From Bacillota bacterium (GTDB taxonomy: Bacteria; Bacillota; Desulfotomaculia; Desulfotomaculales; JAJYZD01), in NCBI GenBank assembly GCA_021800315.1, contig JAJYZD010000118.1, forward strand, positions 1-10,575: 10,575 bases of DNA, in the 5' to 3' direction. Positions 1-6,337 of the stretch are shown here, piece by piece (positions within the stretch are counted from its first letter, which is position 1; the number at the start of each line of letters is the position of its first letter). The notes below the pieces were generated by a model. It was not told the origin of the DNA and did not search any database. It worked only from the letters and a program-made list of their open reading frames with translations. A program made the position numbers and the translations under genes.

Positions 1-655
1 TTGCCATCTTAAATATTTCCCCACTTACATAACCAGCGTCAGCTATCAGCATAGCTGGCCTGTTGAGATATAATACAGCTTTACAAGCCAATAGGGTCAT
101 TAGAGTTACAATGGTCACTTTTTCTTTCCCATCGACAATTGGCGGAGCTTTTTTCTGTAACTCACGCTGCTCTTTTACGCCTTCGTGTGCCTCTGCTATC
201 AATGGAACACAAACCATCTTACTGTGGATATTTCCAATCAGAATCCCAATGACACCGAAGTGGTGTCCAAAGAAACGGCTAGGTTTTCCAGAGTTCTCAG
301 ATTCCTGATGGAGTGCTTTTACGCCTGGCATCCGCCGGGCTTCCTTGGCAACCTTTACACCATCCTGAATTACTAATAAGCATCCATTGATTACGGGAAG
401 ATTAGAAAACTTTGCTACTATGCGGATCCAGCAACGAGTAATGCTTTCAAGTTGAAAGCTTCTTGACCTGAATAGAGCCAAAACCGACTCATAATAGTCA
501 GGACACACACCAAGACAACGGATAAATGAGGTAACACCATGAAAATCATATCGAATAATAAGCCCGAATACTATCATAACAAAATTATTAAAACTGGCGG
601 TGCGACTGAAGCAGTTACGGAAATTGCCAAGGATGTCGCTAATCTCAGACAGCAT
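1..655 (-). CDS. DDE-type IS transposase, N-terminal part, runs off the left edge
   Basis: This reading frame is open from an ATG at 653-655 to the window edge, about 218 codons with no stop. It has two acidic motifs with transposase-like surroundings. The first is VIQDGVKVAKEARRMPGVK (around residue 90), and the second is LIADAGYVSG near the window edge. They are the likely first and second catalytic aspartates of an RNase H-fold DDE transposase. Between them is FFGHHFGVIGILIG, which fits the beta-strand insert region of DDE_5/IS701-like or IS4-like enzymes. The third acid would lie outside the window. The start is supported by AGGGGG seven bases upstream of the ATG. The gene is AT-richer than the core genes to the right. 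The family placement is from memory of motifs, so the IS family is uncertain; that it is a transposase is fairly sure. Confidence 0.75.
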   Translation of the reverse strand, partial: MLSEISDILGNFRNCFSRTASFNNFVMIVFGLIIRYDFHGVTSFIRCLGVCPDYYESVLALFRSRSFQLESITRCWIRIVAKFSNLPVINGCLLVIQDGVKVAKEARRMPGVKALHQESENSGKPSRFFGHHFGVIGILIGNIHSKMVCVPLIAEAHEGVKEQRELQKKAPPIVDGKEKVTIVTLMTLLACKAVLYLNRPAMLIADAGYVSGEIFKMA

Positions 656-860
656 AGCCGTACCCCCTATAGAGGAGGCTAATTTGATTCCGTAGACGCA
701 AACAAACGTCTAATAGCACTCCTTGGTGCTCTTTCTGTAACCATGCTGTCAGTGTCGGCGATAGTTCATTAATATCCATAGTATTAATGCTTTGCCGAAT
801 TATTGCCGCATAATCTGAAGGTCCTAAAAAATGTTCCTGGACATTGCTCCCTCTGTTCAT
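645..860 (-). CDS. Small ORF overlapping the transposase start, function unknown
   Basis: This 71-codon ORF starts at an ATG that lies inside the dispersed repeat at 845-880 and ends in TGA at 645-647. It therefore overlaps the transposase start (653-655) by 11 bases in another frame. A GGGGGA lies about 10 bases before the ATG. The protein is leucine-rich and partly amphipathic (SPTLTAWLQKEHQGVLLDVC near residues 34-53), with no domain that I recognise. The overlap would allow translational coupling to the transposase, or a frameshift product. It may equally be a chance frame in the IS leader, because its start codon is absent in the better-conserved repeat copy at 5431. I regard it as possible but unproven. 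Confidence 0.3.
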   Translation of the reverse strand: MNRGSNVQEHFLGPSDYAAIIRQSINTMDINELSPTLTAWLQKEHQGVLLDVCLRLRNQISLLYRGYGYAV

Positions 861-1350
861 GCTCAGAGCGTCCCCCTTAAGGCAAGATTCCTGAGCACAG
901 CATAATATTATTTTACCGCGTTGTCTAGTATGTAATTCCCTGGCATGGGATATAACGGTTCCTATGAGCGCACGCGCCGAACTTTTTCTGCTCTGGGTAC
1001 GCCAAAGGAAGATTATGGGTGAGAACTCCTAACTCTTAAGTTACTTAATTGGGACGGCCATTGTCGATGAACCCATTTCTTAATCCCCCCTGCAACAACC
1101 CACCGGGGGGCTCACCTGAACGGACGATCCCAAAGATTATCAGGTCAAGGCACGTCATAAAACCGCAAGGCCTTCGGGTCGACATCAGATCAGGCGGGCC
1201 TGGCCGTACCCGTCACCTGGGCGACTCCCATGTTATGCCGACTGAGGGGTAAAAGGGCAGAGAATCGGAGGGGGCTGAGTAGTTACGGTGGGACATTGAA
1301 ATCCGTTGAGTAAAGTCGCCGAACGCAGTGAGGCGTTAATTTCCCGACCT
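845..1350 (+). ncRNA. RNA-like structured repeat, copy A (interrupted or expanded)
   Basis: This is a stretch of over 500 bases with no credible gene. It shares three ordered motifs with the copy at 5431-5592. They are TGCTCCCTCTGTTC plus CTCAGAGC (845-869), TGAGAACTCCT followed after six bases by TAAGT (1020-1041), and CGGTGGG ... AAAGTCGCCG (1286-1292 and 1312-1321). The last block is followed by a perfect hairpin, AACGC-AGTGAG-GCGTT (1322-1337). The first and second motifs lie about 115 bases further apart than in the other copy, so something may be inserted between them. Its general look recalls RNAs that accompany IS200/IS605-like elements, such as HEARO/omega RNA of IscB. That is a hypothesis from memory, and no iscB or tnpB gene is visible here. 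Nothing recognisable lies between 1351 and 1606. Confidence 0.4.
860..897. repeat. Inverted repeat beside the transposase leader
   Basis: TGCTCAG (860-866) and CTGAGCA (891-897) form a perfect 7-bp inverted repeat. They enclose the palindrome CCTTAAGG (875-882). It sits just upstream of the small ORF and transposase, so it may be part of the IS end or a leader hairpin. No target-site duplication can be checked because the other IS end is outside the window. Confidence 0.35.
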
Positions 1351-1606
1351 CAAAGGTAATTATAGTACTACAGCGAAAGTTCCAGATCCCTGTCCGGTGG
1401 TGCCCAGTGGTCTCTGCATAGATACCCTAAGCCGTGGATGCCATGCCATAGTCTGTTAGTAAGTTGAGATGTGTCAGTGTCTCTGCTACCCTCCGGTGGC
1501 ATTAACAGGGAAACCACCTGGCAGATACATCTAACCTTGGGGATAAGTAACATCTGTCAAAGGAATAATTAGCCAACTTTCGTTGTAGTAATAGATGTCA
1601 AGTGGA

Positions 1607-2500
1607 TTACTGCGGATAATCTTGCTTGTTAAGATCTCTGAAATTAACCTGATCCGCATATTGTATGTCGGCCAGTGATTTCTTAGCATATGCTTTGGCC
1701 CACCTTGAAGCTGATAGGCATGCCTCCTTGGTTTGTCCCATGAAAGTATAGAACCAATCAAATAGAGTGGGCTGTGTCACGGTAACCGACACATCGACAT
1801 CCATGGGTCCAATTTCCGACTCCGGCACATTTCCATTATAGAGATCATTCGTTACCGGCCGCGCCTCTTTCGCTCCCTGGGCCGGGGTTGGCGGGTAAGG
1901 GATGAACCATTGCGGCTCCACGTCCTGCGCCTCCGGTGCATAGCCCATAGGAGCCACGCCATTTACCACGGCAGTCTGCCCCTTGACCAATTTCCCTCCC
2001 GGGCCCTCCTCGTTGTCGTTGGCAATCTGCTGGGCAAGGGCTTGGTCGGGCTGAGTCTGGTATCCGGCCAGTGCCCAATATTCGTGCTCCGGAGTAGTCA
2101 GCCGGTATCCCTCCAACTCGCATGTCTTGGGATTGTAAACAGGAGTGTAATCCTGCGGATACCGCGGCCTCTCATTGGACGGGTTCAGCCATACCGTACC
2201 TTGAACCGGTTGGGCCTGCTGGGCCACGGCCAGGCTAGCGGCGTCCGCTATTACCTGGGCCTTGGTGCGCAGATATTCCTGCTGACCAATGGTTGTGATC
2301 ATACTGAAAATAAGCATGAAGAAAAGGGCATATCTCAGAAATATGTTGACGGGCCCGACATGAGGGCGTACATGTACATTTGGTGCGCGAACTATTACGT
2401 GGGACGGGAGGAAATTTCCGACTAGACTGTAGGCTTGGAAAACCGATATGATCTCCTCAAACCTCTGCCTCAACGGAGGTGCTCTGAGCGGAATGAGCAA
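1607..2500 (-). CDS. TadE/TadG-like pilus assembly protein, probably N-terminally rearranged
   Basis: The frame encodes 297 residues. One hydrophobic segment (about residues 53-72, FLRYALFFMLIFSMITTI) is followed directly by QEYLRTKAQVIADAASLAVA (74-93). This is the layout of TadE/TadG-like proteins: an N-terminal membrane anchor, then a conserved ADAASLA helix, then an extracytoplasmic domain. These proteins act at the membrane in assembly of Flp/Tad pili or related secretion systems. Residues 94-297 are proline- and glutamine-rich and end naturally (TAA at 1607-1609). The first 50 residues do not look like the family, which normally has only a short basic leader before the membrane segment. 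They are encoded across the dispersed repeat at 2472-2488. I infer that the true gene began further downstream or was cut there. No other tad genes are visible, so it may be a stranded fragment. Confidence 0.55.
   Translation of the reverse strand: MLIPLRAPPLRQRFEEIISVFQAYSLVGNFLPSHVIVRAPNVHVRPHVGPVNIFLRYALFFMLIFSMITTIGQQEYLRTKAQVIADAASLAVAQQAQPVQGTVWLNPSNERPRYPQDYTPVYNPKTCELEGYRLTTPEHEYWALAGYQTQPDQALAQQIANDNEEGPGGKLVKGQTAVVNGVAPMGYAPEAQDVEPQWFIPYPPTPAQGAKEARPVTNDLYNGNVPESEIGPMDVDVSVTVTQPTLFDWFYTFMGQTKEACLSASRWAKAYAKKSLADIQYADQVNFRDLNKQDYPQ
2472..2488 (-). repeat. Dispersed repeat, copy C (core only, inverted)
   Basis: AACGGAGGTGCTCTGAG is the exact reverse complement, over 17 bases, of positions 5448-5464. 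Weaker similarity extends to about 2507, where CCCTTGCTC on the minus strand matches CCCTCTGTTC-like sequence. It lies exactly where the TadG-like frame meets the transposase fragment. The 3' part of the element (the TGAGAACTCCT motif) is not present here. Confidence 0.6.
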
Positions 2501-2969
2501 GGGACGTTGCTATGGTGTCCCATATTGCATTAGTAAGCATAAGCTAGTTCTCCTTGGACGCGATATTAAGTACGGCGAATACATTTGGGGGTGTCCTGTG
2601 TTCAGCTCCAAATGCCAAATAGCTGGTGCTACATGCCATGAGGCGAATCATTTATCGTATTGCAATGGAAACGCCAATGGTCGGGTCTATCGGATTAAAA
2701 GAGAGGATACTCCCCAGATAAACTGGAATTTTCCCCAGCACAGCAAGAGGCACAAGACTATCTATAATATGCGTAGCGCCAACGAAAGGGCAATAAGTTT
2801 CCTTAAAGAAGGCATGGGAATTCGCAGATTGCGGAAGATAAATCACGTGAATGCTCAAGACCATGGCGGCAAATGTGTGGCAGCCTTCCATATCATGATA
2901 ATAATGGCTCATCTAATGGATAGGCCCGATCTCATGAGATCATGGAGCAAGATACTCAAAATAGCTTAA
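2490..2969 (+). pseudogene. Transposase remnant, C-terminal part only
   Basis: The open frame begins at 2448, but transposase-like sequence starts near 2490 (GMSKGRCYGVPYC) and runs to the TAA at 2967-2969. It has a cysteine-rich stretch (CYGVPYC, then WGCPVFSSKC, then CHEANHLSYC), followed by RHKTIYNMRSANERAISFLK. There the glutamate in SANERA is the likely third acid of the DDE triad. The basic and histidine-rich C-terminus (HVNAQDHGGKCVAAFH) fits DDE_Tnp_1-type enzymes that carry a zinc-ribbon-like insert. The first two catalytic aspartates are missing, so the protein cannot be active. The break coincides with the inverted repeat copy at 2472-2488. It is unrelated in sequence to the transposase at 1-655, so two IS types have been in this region. 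Confidence 0.6.
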
Positions 2970-3002
2970 CTTAAGCAGTGCCTCCCCCAATTAGTCAATT
3001 TG

Positions 3003-3034
3003 GTATCATTATGTTCCAGTTAACATGATGATAC
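3003..3034. repeat. 13-bp hairpin downstream of the transposase remnant
   Basis: GTATCATTATGTT and AACATGATGATAC pair over 13 positions with a single G-T wobble, around a six-base loop (CCAGTT). It starts 33 bases after the transposase stop and is followed by only TTT. It could therefore be a weak terminator, an IS-end structure, or a block to read-through. The stem is AT-rich, unlike a classic strong terminator. Confidence 0.6.
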
Positions 3035-3035
3035 T

Positions 3036-3320
3036 TTGACATGCCCGTCACTAAATCAATTATCCCCACATACTTACACATTCCCGATTTGCTGGATATA
3101 TTGGATGTATAGTACAAAACCCCACCTGTCAGTATCATACGTTCTTGGCAGGACAGACTCCTTGCAATTCAATTATGGCAAGGGCTCTATGGAATGGACC
3201 AATGAAGATAGGACGGCCGGTTTAAACCAGATGATGTTCTTTAAGTTCCCGCAACTCAAGAAGGTCATTGTCATACTGGAAATTGCGGCGGAACTTATGA
3301 GGTGGTTGACCTACGGCTAA
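3036..3320 (+). CDS. Unidentified ORF, doubtful
   Basis: This 94-codon frame opens at a TTG directly after the hairpin, has no ribosome binding site, and ends 25 bases inside the 3' end of the convergent rlmD gene. I do not recognise the product. The first half is aromatic-rich and looks random. The second half (GKGSMEWTNEDRTAGLNQMM, then FKFPQLKKVIVILEIAAELM) has more natural composition and could be the tail of a lost gene. Sequence from about 2970 to 3295 otherwise holds only the hairpin. It is listed so that the stretch is described, not because I believe it is expressed. Confidence 0.2.
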   Translation: MTCPSLNQLSPHTYTFPICWIYWMYSTKPHLSVSYVLGRTDSLQFNYGKGSMEWTNEDRTAGLNQMMFFKFPQLKKVIVILEIAAELMRWLTYG

Positions 3321-4731
3321 GGCGGACTGCTACCTCAATGTGAGGCGTCCAGGGGAACATGTCCACCGGTTGCACCTCCTCCACGCGGTACCCCCGGCCG
3401 ACAAGATAGGAAAGATCGCGCGCCAGGGTTCCCGGGTCGCAGGACAGGTAGACTACCCGCCGGATCTCCAGGACGGCCAGCGTCTCCAAAACGGTCCGGC
3501 TGCAGCCCCGCCGGGGCGGGTCCAGCATAACCACATCCGGCACCACGCCCGCGGAGGCCAAGGCGGGGAGGAGTTCGGCCACATCGCCGTTTTCGAACTC
3601 CACGTTCGTGAGGCGGTTCAAAGCGGCGTTGGACCTGGCGTCAGTCACGGCGGCGGGCTCTATCTCCAGTCCTATCACCCGGCGGGCCCGCCCGGCCAGC
3701 CACAACGCCAGGCTGCCGACGCCGCTGTAAGCGTCCAGCACGGTCTCCCGTCCGCTCAAGGCGGCAAAGGTTGCGGCCTGCCGGTAAAGGACGGTGGTCT
3801 GGGCCGGGTTCACCTGGTAGAAGGAGGCCGGGGACACCCGCAGCCGGAGATGCCCCAAGCGGTCGGTGAGGACCGGTTGCCCGGCGAGGATCCGGTTTTT
3901 CCGGCCCGGAAGAATACCGGCCGGTCCGTCATGCAGGTTGCGTACTACCGCGCGTATGTCCGGCCGCCTTTCGACCAGTTGGGTGGCGAAGTCCCGTTCC
4001 TCCGGCCAGGGTCCGGGAGCGGTCACCAGCACGACCATCGTCTCCCCGGTTCCCAGCCCCTTGCGCAGGAGGACGTGGCGGAAGAAACGGTCGCCCTGGC
4101 CCGCACCGGTGGCGTTGAGGAGTTCCTGGATAACCGCGGCGGCCGTGCCGAGGCCGGGAGCCGCCAGCAGACAGCCTGGTTCGGGGGAATCGCCGGGGAA
4201 CAGAGGGGTGAGGGTGTGGGATTTTTCGCCGTAGTAGCCCAGGACGATTCGGCCTTCCCGGCGGTCCACCTGGAAGTGGACCTTGTTGCGGTAATGGAGG
4301 GAGTCGCCGGCCATGCCGAGAGTGTCCCGCACCACCACGCCGGGCAAGCCGGCCAGGCGGGTCAGGCTGTCCCTGACCAGGGCGGTTTTCAGCCGCAGTT
4401 GTTCCGGGTAGACGACGTGCTGCAGATGGCAGCCGCCGCAGGTGGGAAAATGGGGGCAGAACGGTTCCCGGCGGGCGGGAGACGGATCCAGGACCTCAAC
4501 CAGGCGCGCGCGGGCGTAGTTTTTATGCCAACGATCCACTTCGGCCAGCACGGTTTCGCCGGGTGCCGCTTCCGGTACGAACACGACCAGGGTGCCGTGC
4601 CGGCCCACGCCTTCTCCGGCGTGGGTCAAGCCGTCGATGGTCAGGGTGATGGTCTCCCGTTGCGGTGCCTTGTTTCCGGTCAAGATCTCCCCACCCATTT
4701 GCCTGTGATCGCGGGCCGGCGGGCCCCACAT
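3295..4731 (-). CDS. rlmD: 23S rRNA (uracil-C5)-methyltransferase, RlmD/RumA family
   Basis: This enzyme methylates a uracil at C5 in 23S rRNA with S-adenosylmethionine. The 478-residue frame has the family layout. An N-terminal TRAM-like RNA-binding domain (about 28-80) is followed by an iron-sulfur cluster motif with Cys92, Cys98 and Cys101 and a probable fourth ligand at Cys187. Next come SFYQVNP (303-309), the SAM-binding motif LDAYSGVGSLAL (332-343), DPPRRGC (404-410), and the nucleophile Cys431 in YLSCDPGTLARDL. The base is probably Glu466 in HIEV. The length is slightly above the usual, and the first 16-20 residues are not conserved-looking. An in-frame ATG at codon 12 or TTG at codon 17 (preceded by GGGGAG) could be the real start. 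Paralogues RlmC, RlmCD or TrmA-like specificity cannot be excluded, since Firmicutes often have several such genes. The family call is firm. A 515-codon frame on the other strand is a GC-driven shadow. Confidence 0.93.
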   Translation of the reverse strand: MWGPPARDHRQMGGEILTGNKAPQRETITLTIDGLTHAGEGVGRHGTLVVFVPEAAPGETVLAEVDRWHKNYARARLVEVLDPSPARREPFCPHFPTCGGCHLQHVVYPEQLRLKTALVRDSLTRLAGLPGVVVRDTLGMAGDSLHYRNKVHFQVDRREGRIVLGYYGEKSHTLTPLFPGDSPEPGCLLAAPGLGTAAAVIQELLNATGAGQGDRFFRHVLLRKGLGTGETMVVLVTAPGPWPEERDFATQLVERRPDIRAVVRNLHDGPAGILPGRKNRILAGQPVLTDRLGHLRLRVSPASFYQVNPAQTTVLYRQAATFAALSGRETVLDAYSGVGSLALWLAGRARRVIGLEIEPAAVTDARSNAALNRLTNVEFENGDVAELLPALASAGVVPDVVMLDPPRRGCSRTVLETLAVLEIRRVVYLSCDPGTLARDLSYLVGRGYRVEEVQPVDMFPWTPHIEVAVRLSRRSTTS

Positions 4732-4887
4732 TGTTCCCCGGCTTGGCCTTGTCTATCAGGGAAGCCGGAAGTCATATCGAGTCTATCGCGACAGGCACCG
4801 GCTTGTCAACCCGGTCCGATTTCCGGGGGGGCGAGAGGAATAAGCCGCACCGGCAACGAAATAAAATGGCGGAAGGAACAGCGGTAG

Positions 4888-4917
4888 CCCCGGCACAAGG
4901 CCGGCACAAGACCGGGG
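4888..4917. repeat. Short tandem and inverted repeat before the ACT gene
   Basis: CCGGCACAAG occurs twice at an 11-base period (4890-4899 and 4901-4910) and is followed by CCGG. The outer CCCCGG (4888-4893) and CCGGGG (4912-4917) form an inverted repeat. One-turn phasing is compatible with a protein-binding site in the rlmD/ACT intergenic region, but short GC-rich repeats also arise by slippage. No clear promoter was seen in 4732-4993. Confidence 0.3.
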
Positions 4918-4993
4918 TGAACCAGGCGTCATCCAGACCCGGGGATAGGCTGCTGACGGTTGAGGGGACCGGCATGTTCAGGGAGGAACCCGG

Positions 4994-5386
4994 ATGTTAA
5001 CCGACAAGCTCATTCTTCTCGTGCTTCCCGGACAGTTCGCGGTCTGCCGGATGGACAGCGGGCGGGAGATACCGGGCTGGGCCACGGACAACAGTTTCTT
5101 TTCCGTAACCAGGACCCCCGGCGAACTATCGGTCATCTGTCCCCAGGACAAGGTGCCGTCCGGGATTGAATGCGAGATGTCGTTCCGGATAATAAGGGTT
5201 TCGGGTCCGTTGAGCCTGTCCCTGATCGGGCTTATCGCCTCGATAAGCCGGGTGATCGCCAACGTGGGCGTAAGCCTGCTGAGCATTTCGACTTACGAAA
5301 CCGATTACATCCTGGTCAAGGACAAAGACCTGGAGAGTGCCCTGGCCGCGCTGTCACGCGAGGGATGGCAGGTCAGCGTGGAATAG
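4994..5386 (+). CDS. ACT domain-containing protein (ACT_7/CASTOR-like)
   Basis: This is a 130-residue protein with two ACT-like halves. The N-terminal half opens LILLVLPGQFAVCRM (6-20) and contains FFSVTRTPGELSVICP (35-50). The C-terminal half carries the signature GVSLLSISTYETDYILVKD (92-110), then a helix (LESALAAL). This matches the stand-alone ACT_7 proteins found across Bacteria, related to the C-terminal fold of arginine sensors of the CASTOR type. ACT domains bind amino acids or other small ligands, often as dimers, but the ligand and partner of these small proteins are not generally known. The ATG is preceded by GGAGG with eight or nine bases spacing, so the start is good. It is transcribed away from rlmD, and the structured repeat follows 45 bases after its stop. 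It is probably unrelated in function to the acyl-CoA operon downstream. Confidence 0.85.
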   Translation: MLTDKLILLVLPGQFAVCRMDSGREIPGWATDNSFFSVTRTPGELSVICPQDKVPSGIECEMSFRIIRVSGPLSLSLIGLIASISRVIANVGVSLLSISTYETDYILVKDKDLESALAALSREGWQVSVE

Positions 5387-5430
5387 CACCGCGGCGAAAT
5401 GCCGGCCTCATGTGGGACCGGCCGAAACTG

Positions 5431-5592
5431 TGCTCCCTCTGTTCGTACTCAGAGCACCTCCGTTACGGTGGAGCAGGGGGAGTTTAGGGATGAGAACTCC
5501 TGGGTCGTAAGTCAGGCCTTGCCTCACGCCTGAAGACCGCAAACCGGTTGTGACAATATATGACCGGTGGGCGGTAAAAAGTCACCGTTTAA
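5431..5592 (+). ncRNA. RNA-like structured repeat, copy B (most compact copy)
   Basis: This gene-free segment between the ACT and tetR genes contains the ordered motifs shared with 845-1350. They are TGCTCCCTCTGTTC (14 of 14 identical) plus CTCAGAGC, then TGAGAACTCCT with TAAGT at the same six-base distance, then CGGTGGG and AAAGTCACCG. It can form many helices. These are CTCCCTCTG/CAGGGGGAG (5433-5441 with 5474-5482, one G-U); CTCTG/CAGAG; GGAGTT/AACTCC (5479-5484 with 5495-5500); TCAGGC/GCCTGA (5512-5517 with 5528-5533); and CGGTG/CACCG (5565-5569 with 5583-5587). The first and third share bases 5479-5482 and exclude each other. No ORF is credible here. It may be a mobile-element RNA remnant or a leader RNA; the repeat nature favours the former. 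Rfam membership could not be tested. Confidence 0.5.
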
Positions 5593-5602
5593 CTGGTTGA
5601 CG

Positions 5603-5631
5603 TTGCTCAGCCTAAAAGTAACATTTATACT
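5603..5631 (+). promoter_or_regulatory. Candidate promoter of the TetR-family gene
   Basis: TATACT at 5626-5631 is a good -10 box, with TTGCTC at 5603-5608 as a weak -35 box 17 bases upstream. TTGACG at 5597-5602 is a better -35 by sequence but too far away (23 bases). The start of transcription would fall near 5638, inside the palindrome described next. Confidence 0.4.
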
Positions 5632-5636
5632 GACAT

Positions 5637-5655
5637 ATGAATCAGGTTTAATCAT
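5637..5655. promoter_or_regulatory. Candidate TetR operator in front of the regulator gene
   Basis: ATGAATCAGGTTTAATCAT is an imperfect palindrome with ATGA and TCAT ends. Its right half TTTAATCAT differs by one base from the half-site TTGAATCAT in the inverted repeat before the FabH-like gene (6356-6364). It lies just downstream of the -10 box, where binding would block transcription. Assignment to the TetR protein is inference. Confidence 0.35.
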
Positions 5656-5681
5656 ACTGGAAGACGGAGGCTTTATTTCTT

Positions 5682-6305
5682 GTGGCCGAAACGAGCGTGC
5701 GGTACTTTCCAGACTTGTCCGGCATAACTTTGCCGAAGACCCGGAAGGGAAAAATCACTTTTCAAAATCTCCTTCAGGCTGCGGAGGACGTCTTCGGGGA
5801 AAAGGGCTACCATGAAGCCTCAGTAGTGGAAGTTACCATGCGGGCCGGGGTGGCTCAGGGTACCTTTTATGTATATTTTAAGGGGAAAAAGGATATATTC
5901 ACCCAGCTTATCATTCACCTGCATCACGACGTCCGCAAGAGTATACAGCAGGAAATTACTTCTTCGGCCTCCCGGCTGGAAGAGGAAACCCGCGGTATAG
6001 TGGCATTCTTTCTCTACCTCCACAAACATGCCAACCTTTACAAAATATTACGTGACGCGGAGAGTGTGGATGAAAACCTCTATCGGTGGTATTATCATTC
6101 TTTCGCCGAAGGCTATATCAAGAGGCTCCAAAAGGCCATGGCCAAAGGGGAGATTCGGCAAACCGATCCGGAAGCCCTGGCGTACTGTCTCATGGGTATA
6201 GGAACTTTCACCGCCATGCGCTGGCCGGGGTGGGAAGGCCGGATGCCGCCCGAGTCGTTTCTGGACGGGGTAAGGGACTTCATTATAAGGGCCCTGAGCG
6301 CCTGA
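5682..6305 (+). CDS. TetR/AcrR-family transcriptional regulator
   Basis: This 207-residue protein has a typical TetR DNA-binding domain at about 24-77. AAEDVFGEKGYHEASVVEVT is followed by MRAGVAQGTFYVYFKGKKDIF, the helix-turn-helix and the characteristic FYxYFxxKxxxF segment. The remaining 130 residues form the ligand-binding and dimer domain, with an aromatic-rich middle (ENLYRWYYHSFAEGYI, 131-146) and MRWPGWEG (179-186). The start is a GTG preceded by GGAGG 11 bases away, and there is an unusually long N-terminal arm of about 20 residues. It lies 78 bases upstream of the FabH-like gene on the same strand. Related regulators beside acyl-CoA genes, such as FadR of Bacillus or PsrA, respond to acyl-CoAs or fatty acids, so an acyl-CoA effector is a reasonable guess. 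Shared half-sites before this gene and the next suggest autorepression and operon control. Confidence 0.92.
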   Translation: MAETSVRYFPDLSGITLPKTRKGKITFQNLLQAAEDVFGEKGYHEASVVEVTMRAGVAQGTFYVYFKGKKDIFTQLIIHLHHDVRKSIQQEITSSASRLEEETRGIVAFFLYLHKHANLYKILRDAESVDENLYRWYYHSFAEGYIKRLQKAMAKGEIRQTDPEALAYCLMGIGTFTAMRWPGWEGRMPPESFLDGVRDFIIRALSA

Positions 6306-6337
6306 CATTCCTGGCTCTTATACGGAAGCGTTTTTTT

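Noticed and set aside
961..1370. Group I or group II intron in the gene-free RNA-like stretch
   Set aside because: I could not find a GTGCG-type 5' end with a domain V hairpin, nor the conserved P7/R-type core of group I introns, and no reverse transcriptase or homing nuclease frame is present.
1368..1553. A 61-codon minus-strand frame between the RNA-like stretch and the TadG-like gene
   Set aside because: No domain, no ribosome site and no neighbour that would make use of it. It reads as chance.
1910..2425. A 171-codon plus-strand frame opposite the TadG-like gene
   Set aside because: No recognisable features, whereas the other strand has the membrane segment and ADAASLA motif in the right order.
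3340..4887. A 515-codon open frame opposite rlmD
   Set aside because: Its protein is Gly/Gln/Pro-rich without domain motifs, while the minus strand has every RlmD motif. Long antisense frames are common in GC-rich coding DNA.
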